Source of the DNA: Halomonas sp. Y3
GTDB lineage: Bacteria; Pseudomonadota; Gammaproteobacteria; Pseudomonadales; Halomonadaceae
NCBI RefSeq assembly: GCF_024137965.1
Contig: NZ_CP099975.1
Span: forward strand, 2,914,001 to 2,978,000
Length of the DNA: 64,000 nucleotides
Reading direction: 5' to 3'
Under the pieces are notes generated by a model. The model was not told the origin of the DNA and searched no databases. It was given only the letters and a program-made list of their open reading frames with translations. Made by a program: the position numbers and the translations under genes. Every line of letters starts with the position of its first letter. The first letter of the stretch is position 1. Positions 8,735 to 17,212 of this stretch are shown here, piece by piece.

Positions 8735-9169
8735 TCAGCGCTGCCCGGCGGCCGCTTCCAGCAGCGGGCGGCGCTCTTCAAGGTCGTGTCCCGCGGCGCG
8801 GGCCGCGGCCAGCAGCGCCGGGATATCGCAGCTCTCGCCCTGGCTGCGCGCGTGGGCCCAGAGATGCACGGCGCGCTTGCCGCTGCGGCAGAAGGCCAGT
8901 ATCGGGGAGGGCAGGCTGTCCAGCGCCTGGCCGAAGGCCTCGATATCCGCCTCGCCGTACTCGCCCGGAGTGACCGGGATGCAGCGCCACTCGAGGCCCA
9001 GCTCGGCGGCGCGGGCACTCAGGGCGCGATCGTCCGGGTGATCCTCGGCCTCGCCGGGGCGACGGTTGCAGATCACCGCGCGAAAGCCGCGGCGGGCCAC
9101 CTCGTCCAGATCCGCCGGCAAGACGGCGTCGGCAATGGCAAAGTCGGGTTCCAGCTGATGGATATGCAT
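8735..9169 (-). CDS. DUF442 / TIGR01244 family protein (Blh phosphatase-like domain)
   Basis: This 144-residue protein matches the DUF442 family, which has a dual-specificity-phosphatase-like fold. It contains the conserved loop FCRSGKRA (catalytic-type Cys and Arg) and the segment VICNRRPGEAEDHP. The family is often fused to, or next to, ETHE1-like persulfide dioxygenases, as in the Blh proteins of rhizobia and Xylella. Here it is a separate gene 29 bases after such an enzyme. The exact activity, phosphatase or sulfurtransferase, is unsettled. Confidence 0.85.
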   Translation of the reverse strand: MHIHQLEPDFAIADAVLPADLDEVARRGFRAVICNRRPGEAEDHPDDRALSARAAELGLEWRCIPVTPGEYGEADIEAFGQALDSLPSPILAFCRSGKRAVHLWAHARSQGESCDIPALLAAARAAGHDLEERRPLLEAAAGQR

Positions 9170-9198
9170 GGCGCCTGCCTCCTGTAAATCGCGTGAAA

Positions 9199-10065
9199 TC
9201 AGAACTTGTTGATGGGGACCTTGAGATAGACCTGGCCGTTGTCCTCGGCGGGCGGCATCTCGCCGGCGCGCATATTGACCTGCACCGAGGGCAGGATCAG
9301 CTTCGGCATGTCGAGGGTCGCATCGCGCTCGGTGCGCATCCTCACGAACTCCTCCTCGCTGATGCCCTCATGAACGTGCACGTTATGGGCGCGCTGCTCC
9401 GCCACCGTGGTCTCGTGCTGGTACTCGTCGCGGTCCGGCGCCTTGTAGTCGTGGCACAGGAAGATGCGGGTCTCTCCCGGCAGGGCCAGCACCTTCTGGA
9501 TGGAGCGGAAGAGGGTGCGGGCATCGCCGCCGGGGAAGTCACAGCGGGCGGTGCCGTAGTCGGGCATGAAGAGGGTGTCGCCGACGAAGGCGGCATCGCC
9601 GATCACATAGGTCAGGCAGGCCGGGGTGTGGCCGGGGGTGTGCAGCACCCGCCCTTCCAGGTTGCCGATGGCAAAGGTGTCGCCCTCCTCGAAGAGGCGG
9701 TCGAACTGGCTGCCGTCCCGGGCGAACTCGGTGCCGGCATTGAAGGCCTTGCCGAAGACATCCTGGACCACGGTGATATTGGCGCCGATCCCGGTCTTGC
9801 CGCCGAGCGTCTCGTGCAGGTAGGGGGCCGCCGAGAGGTGGTCGGCGTGGACATGGGTCTCGAGGATCCAGACCGCTTCCAGGCCATTGTCGCGCACGAA
9901 GGCGATGATCTCGTCGGCCGAACGGGTGTCGGTGCGGCCGGCGGCATAGTCGAAATCGAGCACCGAGTCGAGAATGGCACAGGCACGGCTATCGGGATCC
10001 TGCACCACATAGCTGAAGGTGTTGGTGGGCTCGTCGAAGAAATGGGTCACGATGGGCCGAGACAT
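9199..10065 (-). CDS. MBL-fold persulfide dioxygenase-like protein (ETHE1/Blh type)
   Basis: The 288-residue metallohydrolase-fold protein shows the metal ligands THVHADH, the HTPGHT motif and later Asp and His residues (GDTLFMPD, LCHDY). The family oxidises glutathione persulfide to sulfite and glutathione with a single iron. The ATG at 10065 was chosen for the GGAGG located 8 bases upstream. It appears to be the first gene of a run through DUF442, SulP and the YeeE pair. A related paralogue is next upstream. Confidence 0.88.
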   Translation of the reverse strand: MSRPIVTHFFDEPTNTFSYVVQDPDSRACAILDSVLDFDYAAGRTDTRSADEIIAFVRDNGLEAVWILETHVHADHLSAAPYLHETLGGKTGIGANITVVQDVFGKAFNAGTEFARDGSQFDRLFEEGDTFAIGNLEGRVLHTPGHTPACLTYVIGDAAFVGDTLFMPDYGTARCDFPGGDARTLFRSIQKVLALPGETRIFLCHDYKAPDRDEYQHETTVAEQRAHNVHVHEGISEEEFVRMRTERDATLDMPKLILPSVQVNMRAGEMPPAEDNGQVYLKVPINKF

Positions 10066-10188
10066 GGCTGAAACCTCCGTCATGGTGAGTCACTGACGCT
10101 GCGTATTGGGACCAGCATAGCCCAATAATGATTCTAAGGATAGACTATATTGCTATATATCATGTCGTTCGACCGCGGCCGTAGCGCA

Positions 10189-10215
10189 GGCCCCGCCGCC
10201 CGAGGCAGCGGGGCC
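10189..10215 (-). terminator. GC-rich hairpin after the second MBL gene
   Basis: GGCCCCGCCGC pairs with GCAGCGGGGCC with one mismatch and a 5-base loop. It lies 11-37 bases beyond the stop of the upstream MBL gene. No T-run follows, so it may be a weak terminator or an RNA 3' end stabiliser. The rest of the 10066-10225 gap is AT-rich and probably holds the promoter of the next operon. Confidence 0.5.
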
Positions 10216-10225
10216 CTGCGGGCGA

Positions 10226-11134
10226 CTACTCCCAGGCGGCGCCCTCCAGGGCATCCAGCGGGATCTTGAGGTAGCGCTTGCCGTTGGCCTCGGGCTCCGG
10301 CAGGCGGCCGCCCCGGGTATTGACCTGCAGGGAGTGCAGGATCAGCTTGGGCATCGGCAGCTCGCTGTCGCGTTCGTCGCGCAGGGCCACGAAGTCTCCC
10401 TCCACGATACCGGCCAGGTGCGGGTTGCGGCTGCGCTGCTCCGCCACGCTGCTCTCCCACTCCGGCTCGCGCCCGCCGGGCATGTAGTCGTGACCGGTGA
10501 AGAGGCGTGTCTCGTCGGGCAGCGCCAGGATCGCCTGGATGGAGCGCCACAGCTGGTGGGCGTCCCCGCCGGGGAAGTCCGCCCGGGCGGTGCCGAAGTC
10601 GGGCTGGAAGATGGTGTCATGGATAAAGGCGGCATCGCCGATCACGTAGGTGATGGAGGCCAGGGTATGCCCCGGCGAGAACATCACCCGCGCCTCCAGC
10701 TCGCCGATGCGGAAGGTGTCGCCATCGGCGAAGAGGCGATCCCACTGGGAGCCATCGGCCTGCAGATCCGGCCAGTGGTAGATCTTCTTCCACAGCTTCT
10801 GGACCTCCACGACCTTCTCGCCGATGGCGGTGGGCGCGCCGGTCTTCTCCTTGAGGTACTGGGCCGCCGAGAAGTGGTCGGCATGGGGATGGGTGTCCAG
10901 CACCCACTCCACCTCGAGGCCCTTCTCCTCCACGTAGGCGAGCAGCTCATCGGCGTGGTGAGTGGCGGTGGCACCGGACTTCTCGTCGAAGTCGTGGACC
11001 GGGTCGATGATGGCGCACTTGCCGGTGGCGGGGTCGCTGACCACATACTGAATGGAGAAGGTGCGCGGGTCGAAGAAACCGGCCACATCGGGGCTGCCGA
11101 CGCCGTTGCTGCGAGAGAGCTCAAAGGTCTTCAT
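10226..11134 (-). CDS. MBL-fold persulfide dioxygenase-like protein, second copy
   Basis: The 302-residue protein is a paralogue of the neighbouring MBL gene. It shares DTHPHADH, SPGHT, the segment FGTARADFPGGDAHQLWRSI and the C-terminal segment MPKLILHSLQVN. The start at 11134 has AGGAGG 6 bases upstream; the longer reading frame from 11200 lacks such support. It is likely transcribed from its own promoter in the AT-rich gap at 11135-11280. Two differing copies may serve different persulfides or conditions. Confidence 0.86.
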   Translation of the reverse strand: MKTFELSRSNGVGSPDVAGFFDPRTFSIQYVVSDPATGKCAIIDPVHDFDEKSGATATHHADELLAYVEEKGLEVEWVLDTHPHADHFSAAQYLKEKTGAPTAIGEKVVEVQKLWKKIYHWPDLQADGSQWDRLFADGDTFRIGELEARVMFSPGHTLASITYVIGDAAFIHDTIFQPDFGTARADFPGGDAHQLWRSIQAILALPDETRLFTGHDYMPGGREPEWESSVAEQRSRNPHLAGIVEGDFVALRDERDSELPMPKLILHSLQVNTRGGRLPEPEANGKRYLKIPLDALEGAAWE

Positions 11135-11201
11135 CCTGGCCTCCTGAAATGCCTGTCGTTGAGTCAGGTTGCAGGTGCCGTAAAGGCCCTTTCCAACCAT
11201 T

Positions 11202-11216
11202 GGTTATAACCTTATA
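11202..11216 (-). promoter_or_regulatory. Palindrome and ATAACCTTATA box upstream of the MBL gene
   Basis: The perfect 10-base palindrome GGTTATAACC overlaps ATAACCTTATA. A near copy, ATAACCTTTAT, occurs upstream of the DsrE-like gene at 12189-12199. The box lies about 70 bases before the start codon at 11134. A sulfide-responsive ArsR-type repressor (BigR/SqrR-like) is one possible binder, but no such regulator is in the window. Confidence 0.35.
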
Positions 11217-11282
11217 GCTAAAAATGCATTTCGACCAATTGGCCCTCGCCATGGACTCGATAGCCGCCGCAAGCCCCCTAAC

Positions 11283-11311
11283 GAAAAAGCCCCCGGCCGA
11301 TAGCCAGGGGC
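11283..11311 (-). terminator. Terminator of the DsrE/DUF2892 transcript
   Basis: On the minus strand GCCCCTGGC pairs with GGCCGGGGGC around a short loop and is followed by TTTTT. It lies 35 bases after the DUF2892 stop codon. Confidence 0.75.
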
Positions 11312-11345
11312 GAAAGAAACGTCATGTGAGAGAGGTGCCCTGGGG

Positions 11346-11537
11346 CTACTTCTTCAGCTTGCAGGTGTTGATGCCGAACAGGCTGTAGGCCGGGCAGAAG
11401 TTGAACAGGCCGGTGGCCAGCGGCAGCACGCCGATCCAGCCCCAGGCGCCGATGGCGCCGGTCAGCGCCAGCAGGATCAGCAGGGCGCCGACCACGATAC
11501 GGGCAATCTTGTCGATGCCGCCCACGTTGCTCTTCAT
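11346..11537 (-). CDS. DUF2892 small membrane protein
   Basis: The 63-residue protein begins MKSNVGGIDKIARIVVGALL and ends with CPAYSLFGINTCK, both characteristic of DUF2892. This domain also forms the membrane part of the rhodanese YgaP. It has two transmembrane segments and conserved Cys residues. GAGGTG precedes the start. It follows the DsrE-like gene by 25 bases and is probably co-transcribed. The family is commonly linked to sulfur handling, but its function is unknown. Confidence 0.88.
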   Translation of the reverse strand: MKSNVGGIDKIARIVVGALLILLALTGAIGAWGWIGVLPLATGLFNFCPAYSLFGINTCKLKK

Positions 11538-11562
11538 GGTGTCACCTCGAAGGTCGGTGGAT

Positions 11563-12018
11563 TCAGAAGCTGAAGGTCGGGATATTGGGGTCGCGCATCA
11601 TCTCGGCGATGGGGCCCGGCGCGGCTACGCCCACGCCCTCGCGCAGGTCATCCTCACCGTACTCGGTATTGGGCAGGAAGATGGCGCAGACGTCCACGCT
11701 GGCGCCCTCGCCCATCATCATCTGCATGAGGCCTTCAGGCTTGACGCCCCGCGGGCCCAGCTCGGTCTCGCTCTCGTAGCCCTCCACGCCCAGCTCGCCG
11801 GCGGCGTCGCAGAGCAGGATATGCGGGGTGGTGCCCTGCTCACGCATGGCATTGGCCAGGATCATGGCCATTCCCTGGGTCTGCAGGGAGTCGCTGGTCA
11901 CGATGAACAGCGCCTTGTCGGCATAGTCGTCGTGGCCATGGCTGTCGGCGAGGGCAGCACCGGAGAGGCCGATGGCGGTGGCCGCAGCGGCCAGGGTCAG
12001 GGTTGTCTTGAAGCTCAT
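11563..12018 (-). CDS. Periplasmic DsrE-like protein
   Basis: The 151-residue protein has a signal peptide ending in ALA-DSHGHDD. The mature part has a DsrE/DsrF-like fold pattern: ALFIVTSDSLQTQGMAMILANAM at its start, then HILLCDAAGELG, with the Cys expected in that loop, and a later Cys in VDVCAIFLP. DsrE-like proteins carry sulfur as a persulfide. Export to the periplasm is less common than the cytoplasmic form and fits a role beside TsdA and the Dsb-type proteins. AAGGTG precedes the ATG. Confidence 0.8.
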   Translation of the reverse strand: MSFKTTLTLAAAATAIGLSGAALADSHGHDDYADKALFIVTSDSLQTQGMAMILANAMREQGTTPHILLCDAAGELGVEGYESETELGPRGVKPEGLMQMMMGEGASVDVCAIFLPNTEYGEDDLREGVGVAAPGPIAEMMRDPNIPTFSF

Positions 12019-12377
12019 GGGTTCACCTTTTGCGGGTTGTCGGATAAGCGTGTGGTTGCCCGGGCGTCCGACGATGTGCAGCCGGACGCCCGGGGAGGAA
12101 AAGTTCCGGGGTCGATCCGCCGGCCGGCGTCTCTATCTTGATAACCGAACTCGATAACCGAGCCCTGATAACCGAACCCTATATACTAATAACCTTTATC
12201 ATATTCGAGGAAGCCTAGTCCATAGCGTCAGCTTTTGCATGAGACACCAGGTCGCACCTTGACCTGCATCAAGAAAGGCCTTCAAGGCGACAGCCCGGGA
12301 CAAGATGCCACACTCTCCCCGGGCCCTTGAGCCCTCATCATGGGTCGACTTACCACACCATTTCAGGGTCACTTCTG
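12019..12377. other. 359-base gap with divergent promoters
   Basis: The gap separates the minus-strand DsrE-like gene from the plus-strand ankyrin gene. Positions 12131-12205 are clearly more AT-rich than the surroundings and hold the repeated ATAACC boxes listed separately. No small gene or RNA was recognised in the remainder. Confidence 0.7.
12140..12199. promoter_or_regulatory. Cluster of four same-direction ATAACC boxes
   Basis: GATAACCGA occurs at 12140-12148, 12153-12161 and 12167-12175. A fourth ATAACC core, within ATAACCTTTAT, lies at 12189-12199. Spacings between the cores are 13, 14 and 21 bases. The cluster lies 120-180 bases upstream of the DsrE-like gene start and 180-240 before the ankyrin gene. 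It looks like a multi-site regulator binding region; the regulator is unknown. Confidence 0.45.
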
Positions 12378-12998
12378 ATGTCGACGCTCTGGCACTGGCT
12401 CACCCTGCCCTATCGCCGCTACCCCCTGCTGACCGGCCTGCTGCTGCCGCTGCTGGTGGTGGCCGCCATCCTGATGACGCCGCGGCTGATGGCGCCATCC
12501 ACACCGCCCCTCGACGCCCTCGGGCGCACCCCGCTGACCCTGGCCGCCGAGCGCGGCGAGTTCGAGACGGTCATGGCCATGCTGGACCGCGGCACCGCCG
12601 TGGACGAGAGCGACGGCTGCGGCTGGACGGCGCTGATGAAGGCCGCCGCGGGCGGCCACCTCGACCTGCTCGAGACGCTGCTGGCGCGCGGCGCGGACCC
12701 CGAGCATCGCGACGAGGCGGGCTATACGGCCCTCATGGTCGCCGTGGTCAACGGCAGGGAGGCGACCAGCCGAGCGCTGCTGGAGCACGGCGCCCGAATC
12801 GATGCGGTAGAGAGCGAGGCCGGCTGGTCGAGCCTGACCTGGGCCGCTCGCAACGGCCACCCGGCGCTGGTGGCGCTGCTGCTGGACCACGGGGCGGATG
12901 CCAACCACAGCGCCGATGACGGCACCACCCCGCTGCACCTGGCCCGGGAGGGGGAACATGAGGAGGCGGCCGCCCTGCTCGAGGCGGCCGGCGAGTAG
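12378..12998 (+). CDS. Membrane-anchored ankyrin-repeat protein
   Basis: The 206-residue protein has one transmembrane segment (about residues 16-37) followed by four to five ankyrin repeats from about residue 50 to the end. Repeat signatures such as GRTPLTLAAERGEFETVMAM, GWTALMKAAAGGHLDLLETL and GTTPLHLAREGEHEEAAALL are visible. The helices should face the periplasm or cytoplasm as a protein-binding platform. The ATG at 12378 was preferred because it begins just before the membrane anchor. The partner is unknown. Some bacterial ankyrin proteins support catalase or redox enzymes. Confidence 0.8.
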   Translation: MSTLWHWLTLPYRRYPLLTGLLLPLLVVAAILMTPRLMAPSTPPLDALGRTPLTLAAERGEFETVMAMLDRGTAVDESDGCGWTALMKAAAGGHLDLLETLLARGADPEHRDEAGYTALMVAVVNGREATSRALLEHGARIDAVESEAGWSSLTWAARNGHPALVALLLDHGADANHSADDGTTPLHLAREGEHEEAAALLEAAGE

Positions 12999-13053
12999 AT
13001 TGGCACCGGGGTCCTACCACCGGCAACAAGAGGGCGCGCCTGCCGGGACGGGC

Positions 13054-14463
13054 CTACAGCTCGATGCGGTCGCCGTAGGAGGGAATCTCGGCCTCGATGC
13101 CGCTCTCGGCCAGGGCGGCCTTGAAGGCCTCCTGGGTCTCGGGCTCGCCGTGCACCAGGTAGAAGCGGGGAGCGTTGCGGAAGGCCCCAGCCCAGCCGAT
13201 CATGTCGGTCTGGCCGGCGTGGGCCGAAAAGCCGCCGATGGTGTGAACCTTCGCCTTGACCGCCAGGTCGTGGCCCAGCACCCGCACCCGCTCGGCGCCG
13301 TCGACGATCTGCCGGCCCAGGGTGCCGGCGGCCTGGAAGCCGACGATCACCAGGCGGGTATTGGGCTTCTCCAGGTTGTAGCGGAAGTGGTGGATGATGC
13401 GCCCGCCGGTGCACATGCCGGCCCCGGCGATGATGATGGCCCCGCCGTGGATGCGGTTGATGGCCATGGACTCCTCCACGCTACGGGTCATGCGCAGGAT
13501 CGGCAGGTACTGGCTGGTATCGCCGCTGGCGGCGATATTGAGCACCTTGAGGTCCTCGGCGTCCAGCGCCTTGCGCGCCCGGTGGTAGAGCTCGGTGACC
13601 TTGATCGCCATGGGGCTGTCGAGGAAGACCATCTGCTGGCGCAGGCGCCCCTCGTGGTAGAGCACGCTCAGGTGGTAGAGGATCTCCTGGCTACGCCCCA
13701 CCGCAAAGGAGGGAATCAGCACGTTGCCCCCCGCCTCGTGGGCCTCCTCCAGCACCCGGGCGAACTCCTCCAGGGTCTCGTCCAGGGGACGATGGTCGCG
13801 GTCGCCGTAGGTGCTCTCCATCAGCACCACGTCGGCCTCGTAGAGCTTCTCGGGGTCCTTCATCAGCACCGAGCTGGGGTTGCCAAGGTCGCCGGAAAAG
13901 ACCAGCCGCTTCTGCTGGCCGCCGGAGGGGATCGTCAGCTCGACGATGGCGGAGCCGAGAATATGGCCGGCGTCCCGGAACACCAGGCGGGCGCCGCCGG
14001 GCAGGTCCACCGGCTGGCCGTAGGGATGGGACTCGCAGAGCGACAGGGTACGCGCCACGTCATCCAGGTCATAGAGCGGCTCGACCAGCGGCTTGTCGTT
14101 GCGCTTGCGCCACTTGTTCTCCCACTCCACATCCTTGGCCATGATGAAGGCGGCATCCTGAAGCATGATCTCCAGCAGGTCGCGGGTGCCCCGGGTGCAG
14201 TGGACCGGGCCGCTGAAGCCCTCGCGCACCAGCTTAGGGAGCAGGCCGGCATGGTCCAGATGACCATGAGAGAGCACCACCGCATCCAGCTCCTGGGCCA
14301 GCCTGCCGAAGGGCTTGGCGTTGGCTTCATCGGCATCGCTGCCGCCCTGGTGGAGCCCGCACTCCAGCAGCAGCTTCTTCGGGCTGCCGTCGCCGTCCAC
14401 CTCGATCAGGTAGCGAGAGCCGGTGACTTCCTTCACCGCGCCCTGGAAAGTGAGTGTCGACAT
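13054..14463 (-). CDS. MBL-fold beta-CASP RNA nuclease-like protein
   Basis: The 469-residue protein has the MBL metal motif SHGHLDHAG near residue 66 and DAGHILGSA near residue 165. Other motifs are SGDLG, the beta-CASP segment VLIPSFAVGRSQEIL, GMCTGGRIIHH and the C-terminal GGFSAHAGQTDM. This matches the CPSF73-like exonuclease/endonuclease family found widely in bacteria. Its natural RNA substrate in Gammaproteobacteria is poorly defined. AAGGAG lies before the ATG. It is unlikely to be part of the sulfur pathway despite sharing the MBL fold. Confidence 0.88.
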   Translation of the reverse strand: MSTLTFQGAVKEVTGSRYLIEVDGDGSPKKLLLECGLHQGGSDADEANAKPFGRLAQELDAVVLSHGHLDHAGLLPKLVREGFSGPVHCTRGTRDLLEIMLQDAAFIMAKDVEWENKWRKRNDKPLVEPLYDLDDVARTLSLCESHPYGQPVDLPGGARLVFRDAGHILGSAIVELTIPSGGQQKRLVFSGDLGNPSSVLMKDPEKLYEADVVLMESTYGDRDHRPLDETLEEFARVLEEAHEAGGNVLIPSFAVGRSQEILYHLSVLYHEGRLRQQMVFLDSPMAIKVTELYHRARKALDAEDLKVLNIAASGDTSQYLPILRMTRSVEESMAINRIHGGAIIIAGAGMCTGGRIIHHFRYNLEKPNTRLVIVGFQAAGTLGRQIVDGAERVRVLGHDLAVKAKVHTIGGFSAHAGQTDMIGWAGAFRNAPRFYLVHGEPETQEAFKAALAESGIEAEIPSYGDRIEL

Positions 14464-14586
14464 GGTGTTGCGCTCCTTTGCCAGCAGACCTGCCCAGCTT
14501 ACCCGGGCCCTGAGTTCAGCATACTGGATCCAGGGAGTGACTGCGCGCCCGGGGTAGAGAACAACAAGCTAGGTGTTGCCCCCCCC

Positions 14587-17091
14587 CTATCGCGCCTCGA
14601 GGGCAAAGCCCAGCCTGCCGAGCGCATGCCAGAGTGCGGGGGTCATGGCACGGGTAAACTCATCGCCGCTGGCTAACAGCACGGTATACCCGCCCGGAAG
14701 CGCGTCCAACCGCTCCGCCAAAGCATTGCTTTCAGTTTCGCTAGCATAGGTATCGTAGGTCATACCGAACAGCTGCTCGCCCTGCGCGTCCAGCACAACC
14801 ACGCCCAGCCCACGCTCAGGTGCCAGCAGGGTTTCATCCCCAACGCGAATGAAGCGCGACGAATTCTCGGGTAAAAAGCCACCGGTAGCACGCAGGTCAA
14901 CAGCCCCCACTCCCTCTCTCCAGAAGGCAAGCCGGGCGACGCTATCCACCGTGTCCCCTGGCGATAGCCGTTCGCCGATGACATCCTCACCTACCACGGC
15001 AGCAGCCACCCAGGCGCTGCGAAAGGCCGGCACGGCAGAGTCAGCCACTACCGCCAGATCGAATTCGGGAGAGAATGCCGCATCGCCAAACCATTCCTCC
15101 CAGCGCTGCCTTGCACTGAACTGGGCCGCCCCGGACACACCCTGCCAGCGGATAAACGCCATACCGGGGTTGGCAATGGCGACCCGCCAGCGGCCCTCAC
15201 CCTCGCTATGCTCATGCAGACTTCCGCCTGTTTCGAGGCGCCTTAACAGCTCCTCCACCTCCGGCAACGGCTCACCGGACTCATCCGACCAGAGCTCTCC
15301 CGCGGGCACCTGTGTCAAGTGACTCGTCAGCTGTCGCTGCCACCCCAGGGCTTCACCGGCAGCCCGAGTAACCAGGCAGATGGCACCGGCCCCACCGGAG
15401 AGAAGGGCGTTTCGACGGCAAGCATCGATCCAGACAAAGCCCGTCTCATCAGGCAGCTGGGTCAACGCCTGACGAAAGCCCCCTTGCTGCAGCACCCCCA
15501 CCACCCGCTTACCATCGGGCGCCACCTGCAACAACACGGGATAATCGAAATGTCGTGAACCGACCATGACCTGCTGCTGTTGAGAGTCGACATGCAGGCC
15601 ATGAGACAGGTCTGGGTAGGCCCAAAGACTGCCCAAGCTGGGGTAGAGCGCCCGCAGGGCATCGTGAGAGCCCCGGTGCTGCTCATGGAAGTTCACCTCT
15701 TCACCCAGCAGGTCCCTGCCCAACCCCAAGGCCGGAATATCGAACCCCATCAACGACAGCACGGTGGGGGCGATATCCAGCTGTGAGCCATGACGCGCCA
15801 CCTGGCGAGGAGCGACATCCGCGCCGAGTATCAGGAAAAGGTTGCGCCGAGGATGTTGATCCAGCACGCCACTCACCGTGTTACGCATCGCCATATGGTC
15901 CGACATCAACACCACCAGGGTATCCTCGGCATGGGGCGAGTTAAGGATATGCTCGACCAGCTCGTCCAGCAGCCAATCGCTGCAGTGCACCGCCTGCAGG
16001 ATAGGATTACTGCCATCGCCATAGGGCATTTCCCGGCACGACGCCGACACATGGCCCTCCGGGTGGTGGGTATCCAGCGTCAGGGTGGTCAGTACGAAGG
16101 GCACATCGCGCTCAGCGAGCTCATCGAAGCGCTCGGCCACCATGGGCAGCAAAGCATCGTCGTAGAGCCCCCAGGCATTTACGTCGGCCGGATCGTCCAG
16201 CCTTTGGCGCAGCTCTTCCAACCCCTCAATTCGAGAGTAGCCGTGGGTGCGATAGAAGCTTCCCTTGCCGGCAAAGCCACTCTCGGCGCCGCCCATATAG
16301 TGAAGGGTATAACCGGCATCGGCGAGCAGGTCACCCAGGCAGACAGCCAGAGGCAGAAACTCGCTGCGGGCACCCTCCCCCGTCCAGCCCGGAGAGCGAC
16401 CCAGGGGCACACCGCACTGGCTGCCTACCATACCGGCGACCGTCCACCCCATCCCAGGCAGCTGGTCGATGCCGGTGAAGTTCAAGCCCTGTTGCTGGCG
16501 ACCATTCAGCCTCGGCAGCAGCTCCGGGAAGAGTTCTTCATCGAAATAGGTCCGCTCCAGGGACTCCGCATAGATCAGCACCAGGTTCTTGGGCTGTGCA
16601 GTGCCCTTGGCCAGCACCGGGGTCGAGGGCCGCACATAGCCCTCCGGCAGCTCCCCGGTCGGCGAGGCCAGCACATATTGGTGCCCCACCGTCATCAGGG
16701 CCTGGCTGCCCGGATGAATGACCCAGGCGGACAGCAGCAGCGGCGGCGTGGCCAGACCCCACCAGGTCGAGAGCGGCAAGGGGCTAAGACGCAGTAGCCG
16801 CCACATACCCCATCCGAACAGGGTGCTCAACAGCAGCAGGATGACCGCCAGCCCCATGACGCTCAGGTACTCAGCAAAGCCTGCACCGGCCAGGCCCACC
16901 GACAGATGGTAGAGCACCGACTCATCGATACCCTGCCCGGTAAACCAGTCCGATATCAGATGAATACTGGACAACAGCGCCAGCAGCAGCCCCAGCAACG
17001 CGACAAGCCCCGCCGGCCAGCGCCGGCGAGGCGACCAGATGGCACAGCCCAGGACGAACAGCCCCAGCGACCCAATCACAGACAATGACAT
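14587..17091 (-). CDS. opgB: Phosphoglycerol transferase I, OpgB/MdoB
   Basis: The 834-residue protein has four N-terminal membrane segments (first 140 residues) and a large periplasmic sulfatase-type domain. Matches to E. coli OpgB include FTGQGIDESVLYHL, NLVLIYAESLERTYFDEE (with the catalytic-region residues), GMVGSQCGVPL, FAGKGSFYRTHGYS, TLDTHHPEGHVS and SDHMAMRNT. The enzyme moves phosphoglycerol from phosphatidylglycerol to periplasmic glucans, an osmotic function suited to a halophile. ATG 17091 has GAGGG 8 bases upstream; ATG 17109 is the alternative. It is somewhat longer than the E. coli protein (763), mainly at the C-terminus. Confidence 0.88.
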   Translation of the reverse strand: MSLSVIGSLGLFVLGCAIWSPRRRWPAGLVALLGLLLALLSSIHLISDWFTGQGIDESVLYHLSVGLAGAGFAEYLSVMGLAVILLLLSTLFGWGMWRLLRLSPLPLSTWWGLATPPLLLSAWVIHPGSQALMTVGHQYVLASPTGELPEGYVRPSTPVLAKGTAQPKNLVLIYAESLERTYFDEELFPELLPRLNGRQQQGLNFTGIDQLPGMGWTVAGMVGSQCGVPLGRSPGWTGEGARSEFLPLAVCLGDLLADAGYTLHYMGGAESGFAGKGSFYRTHGYSRIEGLEELRQRLDDPADVNAWGLYDDALLPMVAERFDELAERDVPFVLTTLTLDTHHPEGHVSASCREMPYGDGSNPILQAVHCSDWLLDELVEHILNSPHAEDTLVVLMSDHMAMRNTVSGVLDQHPRRNLFLILGADVAPRQVARHGSQLDIAPTVLSLMGFDIPALGLGRDLLGEEVNFHEQHRGSHDALRALYPSLGSLWAYPDLSHGLHVDSQQQQVMVGSRHFDYPVLLQVAPDGKRVVGVLQQGGFRQALTQLPDETGFVWIDACRRNALLSGGAGAICLVTRAAGEALGWQRQLTSHLTQVPAGELWSDESGEPLPEVEELLRRLETGGSLHEHSEGEGRWRVAIANPGMAFIRWQGVSGAAQFSARQRWEEWFGDAAFSPEFDLAVVADSAVPAFRSAWVAAAVVGEDVIGERLSPGDTVDSVARLAFWREGVGAVDLRATGGFLPENSSRFIRVGDETLLAPERGLGVVVLDAQGEQLFGMTYDTYASETESNALAERLDALPGGYTVLLASGDEFTRAMTPALWHALGRLGFALEAR

Positions 17092-17212
17092 CGATGCCCT
17101 CACCAGCACGCTTACCCCAAGGGGGGCGGCATTATGTCACTGCCATGTCAGCTTTCCTACAGGCTGCTCGCCACCTCGGAAAGTGCCGTACCGAAATGGC
17201 CCATGGCCTGGG

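Noticed and set aside
6917..9187. Plus-strand reading frame of 756 codons opposite SulP and DUF442
   Set aside because: His/Gln/Arg/Gly-rich composition typical of an antisense frame in high-GC DNA. The minus-strand genes are clear family members.
10141..10165. AT-rich stretch with TATATTGCTATATATC as a small RNA or origin
   Set aside because: It is short, with no hairpin or box set beyond an ordinary AT-rich promoter region.
9199..11134. The two MBL genes taken as antibiotic-resistance beta-lactamases
   Set aside because: Their motifs and neighbours (DUF442, SulP, YeeE) fit persulfide dioxygenases, and there is no signal peptide.
12898..14676. Plus-strand reading frame of 592 codons opposite the beta-CASP gene
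   Set aside because: No recognisable motif; it overlaps the end of the ankyrin gene and lies antisense to a well-supported gene.
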